Origin: an uncultured Lachnospiraceae bacterium
Lineage (GTDB): Bacteria > Bacillota > Clostridia > Lachnospirales > Lachnospiraceae
Assembly: GCA_902783305.1 (NCBI GenBank)
Contig: CACZQU010000549.1
Location: 1 to 6,128 of the forward strand
DNA: 6,128 bases
Direction of reading: 5' to 3'
The position numbers and the translations under genes were made by a program. Below the pieces are notes generated by a model. It had not been told where the DNA came from, made no database searches, and saw nothing but the letters and a program-made list of their open reading frames with translations. Shown in pieces: positions 6,051 through 6,128 of this stretch; the first letter of the stretch is position 1, and each line of letters starts with the position of its first letter.

Positions 6051-6079
6051 GTGCAAAATGACTCCAACGGATTGTTCCG
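6051..6079. repeat. 29-nt direct repeat, copy 2
   Basis: It has the same ends as copy 1, GTGCAAAATGACTCC and CGGATTGTTCCG, with AA in the middle. Its ATGACTCC (6058-6065) is also the exact inverted partner of GGAGTCAT at 6028-6035, giving an 8-bp stem over a 22-nt loop. Confidence 0.85.
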
Positions 6080-6100
6080 CGCTTCGCGCTCCCACAATCC
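6069..6100. repeat. GC-cored hairpin overlapping repeat copy 2
   Basis: GGATTGT (6069-6075) pairs perfectly with ACAATCC (6094-6100), and inside it GCGC-TTC-GCGC (6079-6089) forms a second stem. The core shares CGCTTCGCG with the palindrome at 3771-3779, suggesting the same class of intergenic element. The right end of the window (6101-6128) shows nothing further. Confidence 0.6.
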
Positions 6101-6128
6101 TGCCCCTATATTCGTATTCCATGGGGCC

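Noticed and set aside
5940..6079. A CRISPR array, given the 29-nt repeat length.
   Set aside because: There are only two copies, the spacing of 82 nt is too long for a spacer, and no cas gene is present.
5907..6122. N-terminal extension of deoD by 72 codons.
   Set aside because: It translates the direct repeats, while DeoD enzymes start near residue 1 of the chosen start, which has an ideal ribosome binding site.
5907..6128. A purine riboswitch upstream of deoD.
   Set aside because: No purine-aptamer-like core or terminator/antiterminator pair was seen; the region is explained by repeats and hairpins.

Overview
The window is a compact run of five genes, all on the minus strand. It reads as a purine nucleoside uptake and salvage cluster. 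In transcription order (right to left) it holds deoD-type purine nucleoside phosphorylase (5906-5199), a secreted BMP/PnrA-family substrate-binding protein (5088-3910), a double-domain ABC ATPase (3526-1829), a first BPD_transp_2 permease (1836-721), and a second permease (start at 728) that runs off the left edge.

Organism: the strong GGAGG-type ribosome binding sites, a TTG start, tight 8-nt gene overlaps, moderately high GC and the protein subfamilies suggest a Clostridia-class Firmicute, perhaps Lachnospiraceae-like. This is inferred from style and subfamily resemblance; nothing in the window fixes the taxon.

Layout: 1-3526 is three overlapping transporter genes whose junctions read ATGTTTGA and ATGAATGA, so translational coupling is likely. 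3527-3909 is a 383-base non-coding stretch packed with six stem-loops or palindromes between the binding-protein gene and the ATPase gene. 5089-5198 is a short spacer with a weak candidate promoter. 5907-6128, upstream of deoD, carries a 29-nt direct repeat in two copies, a GC-rich hairpin and a perfect 12-bp palindrome, and looks like intergenic repeat material.

How it works together: the binding protein captures a nucleoside outside the membrane, the two permeases form the channel, the ATPase drives import, and DeoD splits the imported purine nucleoside with phosphate into free base and (deoxy)ribose-1-phosphate. The transporter resembles the NupNOPQ/PnrABCDE/RfuABCD type.

Most notable oddities: an uninterrupted 18-A run inside the ATPase coding sequence, where a one-base slip either way would cut off the last ~56 residues; a charged insertion of roughly 45 residues in the second ATPase domain; a binding protein whose signal peptide lacks a lipobox and whose mature part has nine cysteines; and the hairpin-dense spacer. 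No wholly new system was recognised.
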